DNA of 64,000 bases from Icerya purchasi (GCA_039619475.1 CM077115.1:444715292-444779291); one strand, 5' to 3'; shown: positions 22,697 through 35,169, counted from the first letter of the stretch. Notes: generated by a model from the sequence alone, not told the origin. A program made the numbers and translations.

Positions 22697-24270
22697 TATT
22701 ATTACTATTATTATTACTATTATTATTAATATTATTATTATCAACCATTATTTTTGCTTCGCAAATATTGTTCGGAAACATTTATCTAGATTTATATCTC
22801 ACGTGTCAGACTGGTAAATGATTCTTTTTTTTTTCAATGGAAACGGGTGTGTGTAGAAATTTCGACAATGAAATTGCCAATTCATACACTGCGCGCACTA
22901 GCAAATTAATTTTGTAAAGTCAGTCGCGTTTATTAAAAATTTATGTTTCAACAACGGAACTAAATATATATGTACTCAAAATAAATTAAAAAATAAACTT
23001 ACGTTTTAAATATAATGATCGTTAGTAGATATTTTTAATTAATTAATTATTTCTAATTAATAATACCATTAGCGATTTAGTTTCATCAATATTATTATTA
23101 AGCAATCCAGCAGACAAATTGAAATCGCACATCTTCATTCGAACTAATTGTACTCTGTTAATAAATGAAGTAAACGTTTCGGGATTTATTAATTGAGCGT
23201 GGTGTTTATTAAAGCGGTAAAATTTGACGACAATCAAGTTAAAAGGTTTTTTTCATTGTCCCAATAATAATCGCTCTGTTCTTCTTTTCTCTTAATTAGA
23301 TCCTGTATCCTTAATTTTAAGTTTTATTTCATTAATTGCAAAACTCGGTTAGTCTATTATTCATGAGTTTCATAAAGAGTCTGAAAATGACGAGGAAGTT
23401 TGTAGTTTTTAATTTTTCCGATATTGCGAAGAGGAGTGGTGCCATCACGGACTGGAACAGAATTAAAATTACAATATACTATAAGAATTTTACATTTAAA
23501 ATTATTACAAAAAAATTATGAAATAACATACGAAACATTTGTGTTTGAAACGTATTAGCGCGGTATCCTGTAATCAAAAAGAGGCTAACATTTCTCCCAT
23601 TGTGTTCAAAAGAAATAGTAAAACCGATAATACGTTTTTATCGAAATCTGTAATTATCTAAAATATCAATGAAAAAAGTTATATAGTCTTATTCTTGTAA
23701 TTCCGTCTTGTTACTTTTTTAATCCGTCTTACAATATTAATTATAGGCGAGTTTGAGTATTACTCTGTTCAAACAATCAAAAAGTATCTCAGTAAGTCCA
23801 ATTGATTCATTATTTCTACGATTTAGTAACTCTATAGGAGCGCGGCGTGATTTTATTCAAATCTCCGCAGATGATTTCATTAAAAGCATAATGTTAGTGT
23901 TGCGATACTATTTGATAGTGGTTTATTAAGAAGTAATTCAAAAACGCCACCTATGGAGCGTGGGGATTTCTTATTAATATTGACAAGGTGTTATTATACC
24001 TACTAATACGGACCAAAAGTATTTATTATGTACCGAACGATTAAAGTTCACTAGAGTGGCGTTGAGTAACTTTTAAATTACAAATGTCGCACACATTATT
24101 TTTATTTACGGAATTAAATACGAACGCGTTAATATTTTCAGCAAGCTTGCAAATTTAAGCTTCTACCAGCAGCAGAAGCAGGTGCCTGATATCATATTGA
24201 TATGAAATTGTGGATACAGGCAAAAAAGGCGCTACTTTTGATGGCGAATTTTTATTACTACTACCAAATA
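20371..24270. other. Stretch without a supportable gene; microsatellites
   Basis: No recognisable gene. (TA)n arrays lie at about 20371-20398 and 21607-21659, the latter about 26 units. An (ATT)n array with ACT variants spans about 22649-22740 and produces poly-Leu or poly-Asn frames that are artefacts. A minus-strand 93-codon frame at 20895-21176 shows no recognised motif. Confidence 0.5.
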
Positions 24271-24945
24271 TGATTGGTAGACTAAATGATATTTTTATGA
24301 AGTAAGGAATGAAAACGAAAGAAACCAAGGTTATGGCAATTGGCACGGGGTTAGCCAAAAAATCAGGTATAAAAGTGGAAAAGGAAATAATTGATCAGGT
24401 ATCAGCTGTTAAATACTCAGGACAGATAATTGTTCTCAAGAAGTTACACAACCGCATCGCAATGAGCAAACAAGCTTTTAAAGGCAAATATTAACCGATA
24501 TCCTTAAGAAATTAGTGTGAAAACTTTTGCATGTGGTTAATTGTTCTGTACGGTGCGGAAACATGGACAACGAAAAAATCGGAGGAAAAAGGTTGACGCA
24601 TTTGAAATGTGGTGTTAAAGTACAAAAAATTAGCTGGAAAGATAAAGTCAGTAGTAGCTTGATATTAGGAATAATAAAAAAACGAAACAAATGTACTACG
24701 GAAGATTCGCAAGACGAGACTCAAGCGGTTCAGACATTCATTACGTCAGAGGATCGAAATATTCTAAAGGAAGTTGTCGAAGGCAAATTGATAAGAAAGC
24801 AACCACGCCGCGGTCGGTCGATTACGCAAAATTTTCATTAACATCGTATTAGAAGAACAACGTTATCTGACTGACTCTTATGGAAGCGGTTGGTGCATGG
24901 GGCAAACCAGCCGCTCTATGGGGGTCTGTGATAATAATGAGACTT
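24271..24945 (+). pseudogene. LINE reverse transcriptase C-terminus (RTE/L2-like), decayed
   Basis: Translation in shifting frames gives IGRLNDIFMK then KTKETKVMAIG, matching the segment after the FADD box of endonuclease/RT LINEs (L..LN.....GMKIN.KKTKVM). VSAVKYSGQI corresponds to 'V..F.YLG..I', HNRIAMSKQAF to 'I..RI..A..AF', and HLKCGVKVQKISWKDKVSSS to 'FEMWCWRRM.KISW.DK..N'. KLIRKQPRRGRS corresponds to the 'I.GRPR' block close to the C-terminus. Multiple stops and frameshifts make it inactive. The catalytic core upstream is not recognisable. It resembles the LINE type starting at the right edge of the window. The exact clade is uncertain. Confidence 0.82.
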
Positions 24946-25570
24946 CAGTTCTAAAGTTTGACAGCTGTGTCGAATTTAGTTAATTTAAAAAATACCGTGA
25001 GAACCGAAACATTATGTATGGTCAGTCGGCGAACTTCTAGCCCCTGGGGGGATATCTGGGTGTCGTTTCATATTCGTTAGCATGTAGAGTTATGCCTGTT
25101 GATTCTAGAACGGGTTTGAACTTTCCAGGCAGAATTACACAGAGTGTGTGCTCTATGCTACATGCCAAACTTCACCCCGGAGGGCGTTTAATATCGCGAT
25201 ATTTAGACGCATACGAACACGGCCGAAATGCGTATTTTGGAATGCGTCGCTTGCGATTTCTTTCCTTCTAATATCGTAACCTCCCGCGCAATAATGTGCC
25301 ATCATCGAGTTCCGGATATATTTCATTTAAATCTAATAGAAGGAATAAAAAGTTTTAGACTTGATTGAAATTTACTATCGCTGGGTTTGCATCGTCAACT
25401 TCACAATAGTCTAAAATGTTTCCAACAAGGAGGAGCCATTTGATTTCGAAATATTATTCCCGAAATTTGAGAGGTTTTTGGATGACAGTGAAATAGATCA
25501 GTGATTGTGAAAATGTTAAAAAATAATTATTATCAATGCGAAAAATAATATTTTTATTAATGTATGATTA
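24946..25570. other. Stretch without a supportable gene
   Basis: Intervening sequence between the LINE remnant and an 8-bp tandem array; no gene seen. Confidence 0.45.
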
Positions 25571-25714
25571 TGTATATATGCATATATGTATATATGTATA
25601 TATGTATATATGTATATATGTATATATGTATATATGTATATATGTATATATGTATATATGTATATATGTATATATGTATATATGTATATATGTATATATG
25701 TATATATGTATATA
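25571..25714. repeat. 8-bp tandem array (GTATATAT), about 18 units
   Basis: Almost perfectly regular copies of GTATATAT. The 95-codon plus-strand frame through it (YVYMYICI repeats) is a product of the array and not a gene. Confidence 0.95.
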
Positions 25715-26014
25715 TGAAAACAATTATAATAATATGTGTATAGCGGCTATAATTAAAGAGAAATATTTTAAGAAAATAATTTTTTTTTTTTTAAAAAGAT
25801 ATTTTAATCAATTTTTCCGGTGAATTTAAATTAAAAAGCCGTATAAAAACGAAGAAAATATGATCTTGCCTGATCGTAATAACATAGACCCCGTAAATTT
25901 TGGGAATATTTCGAAACGAAACGACTTCCCTTATTGGAGAACCACATTTTAGATGCTTATCGTCAAATATTCAATTTCAAATTAAGTATAAACCTGAAAG
26001 CGACTTGGATCCGA

Positions 26015-26095
26015 AACGAGACACGTCTCGATAACCTATGACACCTCTCCGGTTTAATAGCTAAGCACCTTAACCACTAGGCTACCGTATTACGT
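26015..26095 (-). repeat. tRNA-derived SINE head
   Basis: On the minus strand, TAGCCTAGTGGTTAAGGTGC fits an RNA polymerase III box A and GTTTCGGATCC, about 50 bases further, fits box B. The body to the left (CAGGTTTA..C..A...TGAAAT) parallels the SINE at 56880. It is not a tRNA gene: the acceptor and anticodon arms do not fold into a cloverleaf. Confidence 0.65.
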
Positions 26096-26364
26096 AAACG
26101 AAAATTTAAAAATACGTAATAATCCATTATTAAATATTAACTTACAAAAAATTTTCTTAAATATTTATTATTGCTCATATTGATTTTTTTACATTTATTT
26201 AGTGGTGTTGTTATATAATTTTATTAGTCGACGTTTTATATATCGACTTTTTTTACACTTCGATCTTATAATTACTTACAACTTTATATTTAATACGCTT
26301 GCAGATTTCAAATTTTTGCGATATACCATGATCAAACCTTTTAAAACTTTCGCAGTGATTAATC

Positions 26365-26512
26365 ATAGTGAAATAAATTTACGGACAACTGCGTAGAAAC
26401 ATTTAATGTATTTAATACTCAATAATACAGGACCGAAACGTTAAGCGCTGTATTATTGAGTTAAATGCATTTAATTTTTACGCAGTTGTCGTCCGTAAAT
26501 TTATTTCACTAT
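26365..26512. mobile_element. Palindromic element with CCGAAACGTT hinge
   Basis: Arms at 26365-26430 and 26448-26512 are about 65 bp each with few differences (ATAGTGAAATAAATTTACGG outer, CAATAATACAG inner). The 17-base hinge reads GACCGAAACGTTAAGCG. The word ATATACCATGATCA at 26321-26334 recurs as ATATACTATGATCA at 26511-26524, possibly a flanking duplication. The CGAAACGTT word recalls the 3' part of a hammerhead-type core, but the CTGATGA part is missing. Confidence 0.75.
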
Positions 26513-26524
26513 ATACTATGATCA

Positions 26525-28678
26525 TTTTGTACCGCTGTTTATATAAATGAATATTTTTAGTATATTTCCCGATAAAATTTAATTAAAAGTTTTTATAGTT
26601 CGGAAGAATTATTCGAATTGCAGCGCATTTGTTTTTTTGTTTTTATTATTTTTTAGTATTGATTTTGAAAAATAAAAAATATAAAAAAAAGTAAAAAAAA
26701 ACATATTTCATTTCAAAGGTATGTCGTCACAGGGTAGCCTGTTTTTATATGTACATACGCAGGTGTATGGATGTAATTAAAGAAAGCGTATTATTTTTTT
26801 GATAAACAGACCTAAATTTTTTTTTAAGGGGGGGGGGGGGATTATTATGCGAATTTGCAAAGGAAATGGTGCAGAATTAATCCTGGATGCGTCTTGATGA
26901 AGGTCATTTTGCAAAAAAAAAAAAAAACGTTATGCGTAACAAAGTGTGACACTGATGACGTCATTAATCAGTCTGAGTTAATGTTTTGCTAAGAAGTTTT
27001 ATTTAAACTTTTTAAACCTTTTTTTACCCCGTCCTCATAGTGTAAGCATTTTATTTTAACTCGTGATCGATAGTTTGAGTTCGTGTTTTACTAAAACGAA
27101 CTAGTAGTAGTCGAATCATTTACACACCAGAGTAAATCCGTGTCAAAACGTAATTCTGTACAGATTTTATTAATTTTCGATCGAGACGGTCTCTAACTTG
27201 CAATATAGTGGAAATGTGTCATAACAATTGATCCACTATGTCGGGTATTTCGATTGACTATCGAGAGTCAATTTATTCGACGTAATGAAGGACCAAAAAA
27301 AAGTAGACACACTTACACACACAAACACACATAAAAACACGCACACTGGAGACCTGCACCATATAAAGAAATCGGGGAATTGTGATAATTATAAATTGTT
27401 ACGGGCTTGGGTTAATAGACAACCAGCGCCCGAAATAGTGAGATGACAAGACGGTGAAAAGGAAGAAAAGAATAATAAGAAAGAACTGCATGTTACAAAG
27501 GTGCTTCAGACGATGTAGGAAGAGAGTGGTGTAGCGGCATCAGGGAGGTGAACTGTAGAAAAACATGGTCGAATTTTCCGACTATGGAAGTGGGAAAGGA
27601 TAATGCCGCTTTATTGTCATTGAAAGAACGAATGAAAACTTCGAATTGGTGTGGGTGGCTCGCCTACCAGCACGGCATCTCTACTGCGCTAACAGCGCAC
27701 CCATTGATGATACACAGTATTCGGTTTGTAAAGTATCGACACGTCATTTACTAGTACCTTTTCGGTAAATGATAAAACTCTTGATTTTATCACTCCTTCA
27801 ATAGGTAGAAACTATACTTTTTGATATCCATTATTTTTCTGTTTCCGAAATTTCTCTCTCACTCGCAAAACTTTAGGTAAGGTCGTTTACTTACTCAAAA
27901 TGGAGTTCCCATAATTAATAATGATAACGTTCAATCCGCGAGCCATTCGAAGTTTTTCGTTTCCTGAAACATCTTATTTTACGATATTCTTCATAGTTGT
28001 TTCATTCCGCGTACTACGTCTTGTTCTAGGTTATAGTTTTTGTGCAAACGAACCTACAACTGGTCTGCAACAACAGACGTGTCGAACGTTAGTAAAATAT
28101 TCTTTTCGGCCATATATCGCAAACGTCTGAAATGAATGGGGGGATCATCACATCTGGTAAGCGATCATCCCCGACACATCTCTAGGCCTGGTAAAAATAA
28201 TTAGATATTGACAACAGAGATGAAGCAGCCAACATATCACCCAAATTGGTACCTCTTAAAAAAAAACGATCGGAGTATGCAACTTCTTTCGCTGTGTTGT
28301 CTTTCACCGAATTTTTATTAGACGTCTTACGGAATTCCTCCTCGACAACAGTTTAGGGCCTTTCTGACGGTACTATATATCCCCCTGAAGTGCCTTTTCC
28401 CCGTTTATCTTATTCTCGGCCATTGTCCGTTCTATAATGGGTTTTTTTTCTCTACTCCTTCCCCTATTTTTATCCTACTCTCTACGGGCGACTGGGCGGG
28501 CCCTATTGTAAATAAGTCATATAGTTTTCAACGTGTTTTTCATTGCGCGCATATTTATTTTTATTTTTTTCATTTATTTATCTTTAATCACGATTATTTT
28601 TCTTTAACGATGTGTAGACACTAGTTTAGTGCACGGGTGTAAATGTTTAATTTTAAAAAATATATAATAACTTAAAAA
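26525..28678. other. Stretch without a supportable gene
   Basis: No recognisable gene. A G run lies near 26828. At about 28138-28175 GGGGATCATCAC and GCGATCATCCCC form an imperfect hairpin. Open frames at 27548 and 27921 (68-69 codons) have no recognised similarity. Confidence 0.45.
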
Positions 28679-28869
28679 TACAGTTACAATGTTACGTATT
28701 TTACTACACGAACAAATTAAATATTCACAATTACATAAAATACACATTCACAAAATATACAAATTATGTTTTAACGAAAATCTAATGTAAATAACGTCGG
28801 GTGTATTTTATGTAATTGTGAATACTTAATTTTTGTTCGTCCAGTAAAATACGTAACAGTGTAACTGTA
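28679..28869. mobile_element. Palindromic element, arms of about 68 bp
   Basis: Left arm 28679-28745 (TACAGTTACAATGTTACGTA...) and right arm 28801-28869 are near-identical inverted copies around a 55-base centre. Outer flanks are A/T-rich, and ACATTTATATAATAATT right of the arm may extend the palindrome. No open frame. Confidence 0.8.
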
Positions 28870-29033
28870 CTTTAAAGTCATTTAAATTTTTTTAAATTTT
28901 ACATTTATATAATAATTAACAATTGAAGAAAAAACGTCGTTCCCTCTTGGGATAGTTAAAAATTTTTTTGAATAAAAAATTGAATACACCACACCGATTC
29001 CGAATAAAATAGAGTGCCTGGCCCTATAACAAT

Positions 29034-29858
29034 CTATAAATTATGCCTTCCTTTTGCTGCTCCATATTTAACGCGGAGTCCACAGATATCCTCCTCCTTC
29101 GTGCCATTCAATATATCGCTTCCACTAATATGGTACTTCATTAAATTACCATTATTCTAAATTTTCTATAGCCTTTCCTTTTCTTCGGTTCTCTTGTCAC
29201 TAGACTGTATAGCGCTCGTTCGATACAAATCGATTTCTCATGGTCCCCCAGTCACGTGCTGACATTGAGGGCAATGAATTAGCTGCGATTCGTTAGCTCG
29301 ACATTTAGACTGGTCAATTTCTATCCAAATTTTCTTCTTCTTATCTTAACGTTCTTTACAGGTAACAGCCATCGTAATGATATTTCTTTCCTTTTCTTCT
29401 CTAATCCTAATAAATCCAATTAACCGTAATATCCAAACTCATCCTTCTCCTTATCCTTGGTACTACTACGGCTTCCCTCAGATTTCGCGTTTTTTCTTAT
29501 CTCTTCTACCTGCAGGCTTTTCGCCTTTGACTATAGTCGACTTCCAGCACGTCTTTTTCTCCGTTTTGTCTTTTCCATCATCCGGATGATTCTGACTTAC
29601 TCTGCGATAAAAATCACACCTTCTTTGATACGCGTCTATAAGAACGCTTCTACTTTTACAGACACAACTCCTGAACCTTAGTTTGCCTACTGCGTATAAT
29701 GCTTCGTTTATTCGTTTATTCTTTCTCTTCCATCCCCGGCGATCATTCCTATTATAGCGCGTCTTTCATTGCTTTTATCTCTCTAGTAGTATTCAGTTCT
29801 AATTCGTTTCTCCCCCTCACTGGCGATCCCAAAAAAAAAAAAAAAAAAAAAAAAAAAA
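29034..29858 (+). pseudogene. I-like LINE 3' part with RNase H traces
   Basis: At 29241-29290 the plus strand encodes W.PSHV and, after a one-base shift, DIEGNELAA. This is the RNase H segment 'W.PSH.GI.GNE.AD.LA'. Upstream, pyrimidine-rich text to about 29034 has the spacing of the domain start. Downstream, the frame 29377-29589 contains FPQISRFFLSLLPAGF and DFQHVFFSV, counterparts of the RLRFGH and DADHVFF segments. It ends GGCGATCCC then a 28-base poly(A) (29831-29858). The RNase H domain would remove element RNA after copying. The copy is riddled with stops. Confidence 0.72.
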
Positions 29859-30806
29859 CGTAAATCAAAAGTAGAAAAAATACTTGTACAAAGATAAATG
29901 GGAGAGGGAAACGAAATATTTTCACAAATTAAAATTTATCCGTAAGAAAATCGAAAAAAAATTTAACGGTTCTTGAATAAGTAGTAGAGTCGCGGAATAT
30001 AACGCTTTTTATTTTGTTTTTCCTTCTCATTATTCATTCACATCTGTCAGAAACGAGAAGGAGGACAACGCATCGTAAGAGATAACTTTTTTTGATCGGC
30101 AGGTAACAGTAGGAAGATTATGAAAAACAAATAGTCAAATAAGTGTAGGACCGCGTGCGTTAAAATAAATTTTACGCGAGCGAAATTGTAACTCGGGCGT
30201 CTTTTCAGAGAATCGTATTTTCGGAGTGCTGTGAATTTTACTGAATGTGTATTATATAATACACTTTCCAGATATGCTCTCTCGGAGCAGCTGTGTGAGA
30301 GCAGATTTGTTCGCCGAACAAGCGAAGGCTGCTCTAAATTCGCCTCATCATTCTGACTAAATTATCATTTTCCTATGTCAAGAGATGGGCATCTCCTCGC
30401 CAGTAGGTGTACCAGAAAATCGGAAACAATAGCTTTCGAGAAAAGTTGCGATTTATTCAATCGACTTTCAGGAATACACAATGGCTTGTGAGTACAGAAA
30501 GACCACAGCTGTTTTTGGAGCGCCAAGTTCCACTGAAGGTTTCGCTTTGAGAGCTTGAAACGGAATTGTGGAAAATTAACACTTTTTTTTGTCCCCTCCA
30601 GTTGCGTAACCCGCCTCCTTGAACGCTTGAGATCCGAAAATCCGCTTCTTTTGTCCGGAGCGATCAGTTGGATTCCGGACGAGGACAGTAGGTGAAAATG
30701 AAAACCCGAGCAAACGGATGGAGAAACAGAGAAAATCCTGCAAGAGAAATTGAACGGAAAATGAAGTATGGCGTCCGCGAAAAAAGTCGAACACAAATCG
30801 TAGTAA
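29859..30806. other. Stretch without a supportable gene; unassigned 143-codon frame
   Basis: From about 30200 the sequence is more balanced in composition and lacks recognisable repeats. A minus-strand frame of 143 codons (30796-30365) is one of the longest in the window, rich in Ser, Phe, Lys and Arg, without any domain I recognise. It lies directly left of a promoter-like plus-strand cluster, so it may simply be a chance opening in host flanking DNA. Confidence 0.4.
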
Positions 30807-30914
30807 TCAGTCGTCGTTCAGTCGTCGTTCAGTCGTCGCAGGGGGCACTCTTACAGTGAAAGGGCTTTCGTTCAACATGTTGGCTAAGGCAGTAGTGTAA
30901 CATGATATGTAAGT
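30807..30914 (+). promoter_or_regulatory. Candidate promoter/first exon: three phased TCAGTCG initiators and a donor
   Basis: TCAGTCGTCG occurs at 30807, 30818 and 30829, an exact 11-base period. TCAGT is the arthropod initiator consensus core. About 80 bases downstream, GTAAGT at 30909-30914 is a strong 5' splice site and opens into a GT-repeat tract that would be intronic. The stretch between has no long frame, so it would be a non-coding first exon. No TATA box is evident. This rests on motif content alone. Confidence 0.35.
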
Positions 30915-32508
30915 GTGTGTGTGTGTGTATGTGTACCGGTGCACGGAAGAATTAGAGTTGTCGAAGGTTATTGGCCATCGGGGAAGGAATTGGCAGACAC
31001 GCGCGCACGCGCGCGCCGCTAAATACGTTTAGAGTTCGTCGTCGAAGGTAACTGGTTTCGAGGCTCTGTCTTGCCGGCCACTACACTCCGATGGTACTTG
31101 CTGAAATAGGACATTGACATTGCCTCTGCCGATCACCATGTCCCAGTTCGGTTTATTCAGCAGTGGCGGATTTAGCACCAAAGAGCTTTCACCGCATCTC
31201 GTAGTTCACTCACCGTTGTCCGCCGCTTCCTATTCCTCGTCGCGTCCTCTTTCCACACTTCTCTCGCTGCCTTTCCGACCCTGCGTTTTCTCATTCCCAC
31301 ACACACACACGCACACACGCGCGCACGCATATTATGTTATACTCCGGTGCAACTGCACTGCTACGGTCGTGTTACTCTAGTGGTCCGCGGACGTCGTTGA
31401 AATTCCGACATTTTCCAACTCTGGCGAACTTGCTTCACTTCTGAAATAATGCTAACTGCGTATTTGTCATTTGGCACTGGTTGCTGCATTGAACATGCTC
31501 AAAACTTTCAGAGCAGAGATTTCGGAGCGTCTGATCGGACTTTGGTCGTCGTGTGCTTGTTGCCTTTTTTCGTTGTTCTGTGTAGTCGGCGTATTTCGTT
31601 TATTACACAATAAGGAAGGACACGAACGGCATCCGATCTGATTATCGAGGCCATCAGACTACTAATTCCAGAACCGGAACAACGGAGACCAGTCCGTGCG
31701 TCTGCCACTTTCCCGCTTCGGTGTTTATCTTGTCCACCGATTGTGTATGCGTGTGTGCATGTGTGCATGTACGAAGTGCGCGTTTATTTTAGAATTCTTG
31801 CCTCGGAATGACCCCACGCTATAACGATTTGGTACGCAGCGGAAGAAGTTTTACGGCTTCCAATCGCGGAGTCAGATTTTTCGTAATTCGAACAATAACT
31901 GTTCGATAGCATCGCGCCTACTTAACAATACCTCGATTTATCCGTTACACCGCCGACGATATTCCGAGCGCACTTGGGATAATTGTTTGCTATCGGTATA
32001 AAAATAAAACATCGATGTTCATGCGCGCCGTCGTAAAATGGCTTTTAAACGGGCCTAAAAGATTACATTGACGATGTTTTTGCGAATAATAATAATTGGT
32101 CTAATAATGTGACACTGAATCGTCTGCCTAGATCGATGTAGTATTAGGAGACCAGTGTGAGGAATTCAGAACTGTACGACCGATTCTTAATCGATTAGTA
32201 ATTACACAGTTGAGAAACTTCATCTGCAGTCCCCGACGGGGAATAGGTCGCCCCTGATAAAAATTTTCTAGAGTTGGTGTGTGCTAACCATAAACGAGCT
32301 TCTTTACATGTTTAATTCTTTAAAAAATGCTCACGTAGTCTACATACATTAAATAAATAATTATTTCGATTTTTTCAAGTTTTACATAATTACACTTAAC
32401 TTCGGATATCGCAAAAATTCGGTTAAATAATTGCGCAACTTCACCGCTCAAAACAATAATAACAGCGACATTATTATTATTATTATAAATTGAATTGAAA
32501 AATTGAAT
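30915..32508. other. Low-repeat island without a supportable gene
   Basis: GT and CG-rich simple tracts lie at about 30909-30927, 30999-31018 and 31301-31326. The rest is unique-looking, comparatively CpG-containing sequence. Frames at 31114 (88 codons, plus) and 31768 (86 codons, minus) show no recognised domain. Confidence 0.45.
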
Positions 32509-32775
32509 TTGATTATTAAGTATTATTATTATGATTTGATTATTAAGTATTATTATTATGATTTGATTATTAAGTATTATCATTATGATTTGATTATTAA
32601 GTATTATTATTATGATTTGATTATTAAGTATTACTGTTATGATTTGATTATTAGGTATTATTATTATGATTTGACTATTAAGTATTATTATTATGATTTG
32701 ATTATTAAATATTATTATTATGATTTGATTATTAAGTATTACTGTTATGATTTGATTATTAAGTATTATTATTAA
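32509..32775 (+). repeat. 27-bp minisatellite, about 10 units
   Basis: The unit is TTTGATTATTAAGTATTATT plus ATTATGA, 27 bp. Because the unit is a multiple of three, the array opens a frame of DLIIKYYYY repeats. Units differ by one or two bases (for example ACTGTT for ATTATT). Nothing suggests it is translated. Confidence 0.93.
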
Positions 32776-33699
32776 TTCACTTCTTCTGACGTATTTGTTA
32801 TTAAGTAATTTTAAAATTTACTTTTTGTAACAATTTTTAAATTTTTTAACAACAAAAGAAATTTTTTTACTCTTACCCTAGAACAAGATGTTATAGGTTT
32901 TTTACTTTTCATTATATCGGCAAACGGTATAAAATGTAACAGAATTATGATAATATGACATGCATAATTGTTCAAATTCTTTCAGCTTTACGTTTTTTTC
33001 TACTCGTCTAATTAGATGTTATTTTTTTATTATTCCTTTCCTTGTGTAAACAATATGTGGATATATATAACACATAAATTTACACATATACTTATTATAT
33101 AATATGCACAAGACCTATATGATAACATGTGCATAATTGTAGAAACTCCTTTTTAGTTTTACATTTGTTTACACTTTATCGTTTAAAATTACTACTGCGC
33201 CATTTTGAAATTCCAGATGTAACTCGAACTACATTGAGCTTGCTACGTGAACGCCTACTACGGACACAATTCTACGCGTAAGTATGTCTGCGTTTTAAAT
33301 TCATTGTCCGAATAAACCGATCTGATCTGATGTGATTACTATATATGGAATACGTTGATGCTGATAACACGGCGACTGTTTAATTTTCTTAAGCGACATT
33401 AATTGTTCCTCGTGTCAAATACTTTTTAAACATTAAATGTATTATCATTACAAGACCTTTATTCGCAGCGCATTTAAGAAAGTATATTCACTGTGTGCGC
33501 TCGATTTCGTTTTATTCTGCAATGAGATGGGCCGGCCGCCATTTCTAAAAATATTATTGAGCCAAGCACCCGTCTAGATCATCATTTATTTCCTCCAATC
33601 ACCTTTCCTCTGAATTCTCAATTATATCACAATCGGACACCTGTTTATCCTGTGATTTTATTATTCTCCGTATACGCTCATTTATCCACGTTCTTTCTG
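32776..33699. other. Stretch without a supportable gene; possible diverged duplication
   Basis: ACATGCATAATTGT near 32958 and ACATGTGCATAATTGTAGAA near 33126 introduce similar sequence (CTTTTTAGTTTTAC), suggesting an old tandem duplication of roughly 170 bp. No gene is visible. Confidence 0.35.
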
Positions 33700-34200
33700 T
33701 TCGCACACTGATATTTGCTGCGGACGACTCCCTAGCCATTCCGGCATTCTTGGTATTACGAAGCGGCGAATTCTTTCGCTATAGCTGCTGCTTCTTCTCG
33801 CATCTTTTCTTAAGAAAAACCCCTTCCTCTAATTTCCTTCCGCTCTGTGTAAAACGTTTTCATCTCGGATTTCAGTATCGGATACTTACGCGCTTCTTCT
33901 GTTTCTTCTAATAATTCTTAATTTTTTATCTGTTTAACTTACGTCTTCCTACACTACTAATCCGTGGTTCTTTTTCTTTCCTTCACGTTGTCATTCTGTT
34001 GTTGATTCCGTTATTCGTTTTCGTTCTTAAACCGTACTACTCTATCTTCCTCCGGTTTCCGGTTTTTTCGATGATTTTCTTTCCATTCAAACGAAGAGAG
34101 CGTGTTTGCGAAGCTGATCACATGTGTTTATTAAGTGTTCATCTCTTTCTATTAAGCGTTCTGTTTTCTATTCCATTTTTTATTGATACTTGGTTTTAAT
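33700..34200 (+). pseudogene. Probable I-like LINE C-terminal fragment, very decayed
   Basis: The frame 33999-34199 contains RVCEADHMCLLSVHLFLLS, which resembles the CDADHVFFQCSSL module of the other I-like fragments. The surrounding T/C-rich plus-strand text has the same flavour as the better preserved copies. No tail or terminal motif is visible. It could be coincidence. Confidence 0.38.
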
Positions 34201-35169
34201 CTACTCCGTATTCTCACGTTCTATCTTTATTTATTTATTTACCATATACTGAGGCTAGAGACACGGCAAGAAATTACAAAATTACGGAAATTGAAAACAA
34301 GGGAAAAAAAAGAAAATAAAGAGAAATTAACAAAGATTAACAAAATTATAACAGCTCTTTAGCAAATTAGAAGATTTTAGGAAGTAATCGATTAAGTTTC
34401 TTCATCGCACAACAAATCCTTTTAATTTTACGGTATTCCGTATTGTTTCCGATAATGATCATCAATTAGGCATTTAATCGGTAGATATTCGACGGTTAAT
34501 TGGCAATCACATGTCTGGCACCTGGGGGGGGGGGCGCAGGTTCTTTATTTAATAGATACGGGTGTGTAAGGCGAGTGTGCCAAAGTCAGCATAACCTCCG
34601 GTTTTCTGCTTTCTCAACTTGAGGAAAGTCACGGGATTTCGTGGACGATTTTATGGAGCGTAATTTATTTTTTGTAGGTAAATTTTGTCATTCGTTGTTC
34701 CGTCGATGTTATTGTTTAAGCCGATGTTTAAAGTGTCGGTAAACGGTTACGTTTGAAATTGACGTGTATTATCGAAATACGGGTTGTTTTAACCGAAAGT
34801 ACCCGCACAGTCTTTTCGCAGAAAGCCCTCCAGAAATGCCCGGCGACTTGATATTTTAAAGACCAAAATGAACATAAACCAAATTCTCTAGAAAAAAATA
34901 GTCACAGTCTTAGCTAAAACAAAGCCATGAACGTAGCTGAAAATTATTATATAAATAAACATAAAAATGATATATTGAATGACCAAATCCAAAATAACAA
35001 TAACCCATTTCTTAATATAAAATTTTAAAATATGTTATTTATTGTTATATTTTTATATTATTATTTAAATTGATCATTAAATGTCATAAATATTATATAT
35101 TATAAGTTTATGTACTTTACATCTGTTTTAATACTTATGACATATTAAATCTATAACTGTTATTTTAAA

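Noticed and set aside
22579..22821. Possible Asn-rich or Leu-rich coding exon
   Set aside because: It consists of an (ATT)n microsatellite.
25571..25714. CRISPR-like regular repetition
   Set aside because: 8-bp units without spacers in eukaryotic DNA; a simple tandem array.
25536..25823. 95-codon YVYMYICI frame
   Set aside because: It is a direct consequence of the GTATATAT array.
26015..26095. Functional tRNA gene on the minus strand
   Set aside because: Box A and B are present but arms do not pair into a tRNA; the downstream body matches the SINE family.
27640..27720. tRNA-like segment around CTCGCCTACCAGCACGGC
   Set aside because: No box A/box B spacing and no cloverleaf; insufficient for a tRNA gene.
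30365..30796. 143-codon minus frame as a possible gene
   Set aside because: No recognised domain, no splice or initiation context, and an overlapping frame in another phase; kept only as an unassigned frame.
32503..32775. 90-codon DLIIKYYYY repeat frame
   Set aside because: It is created by a 27-bp minisatellite and begins and ends with it.
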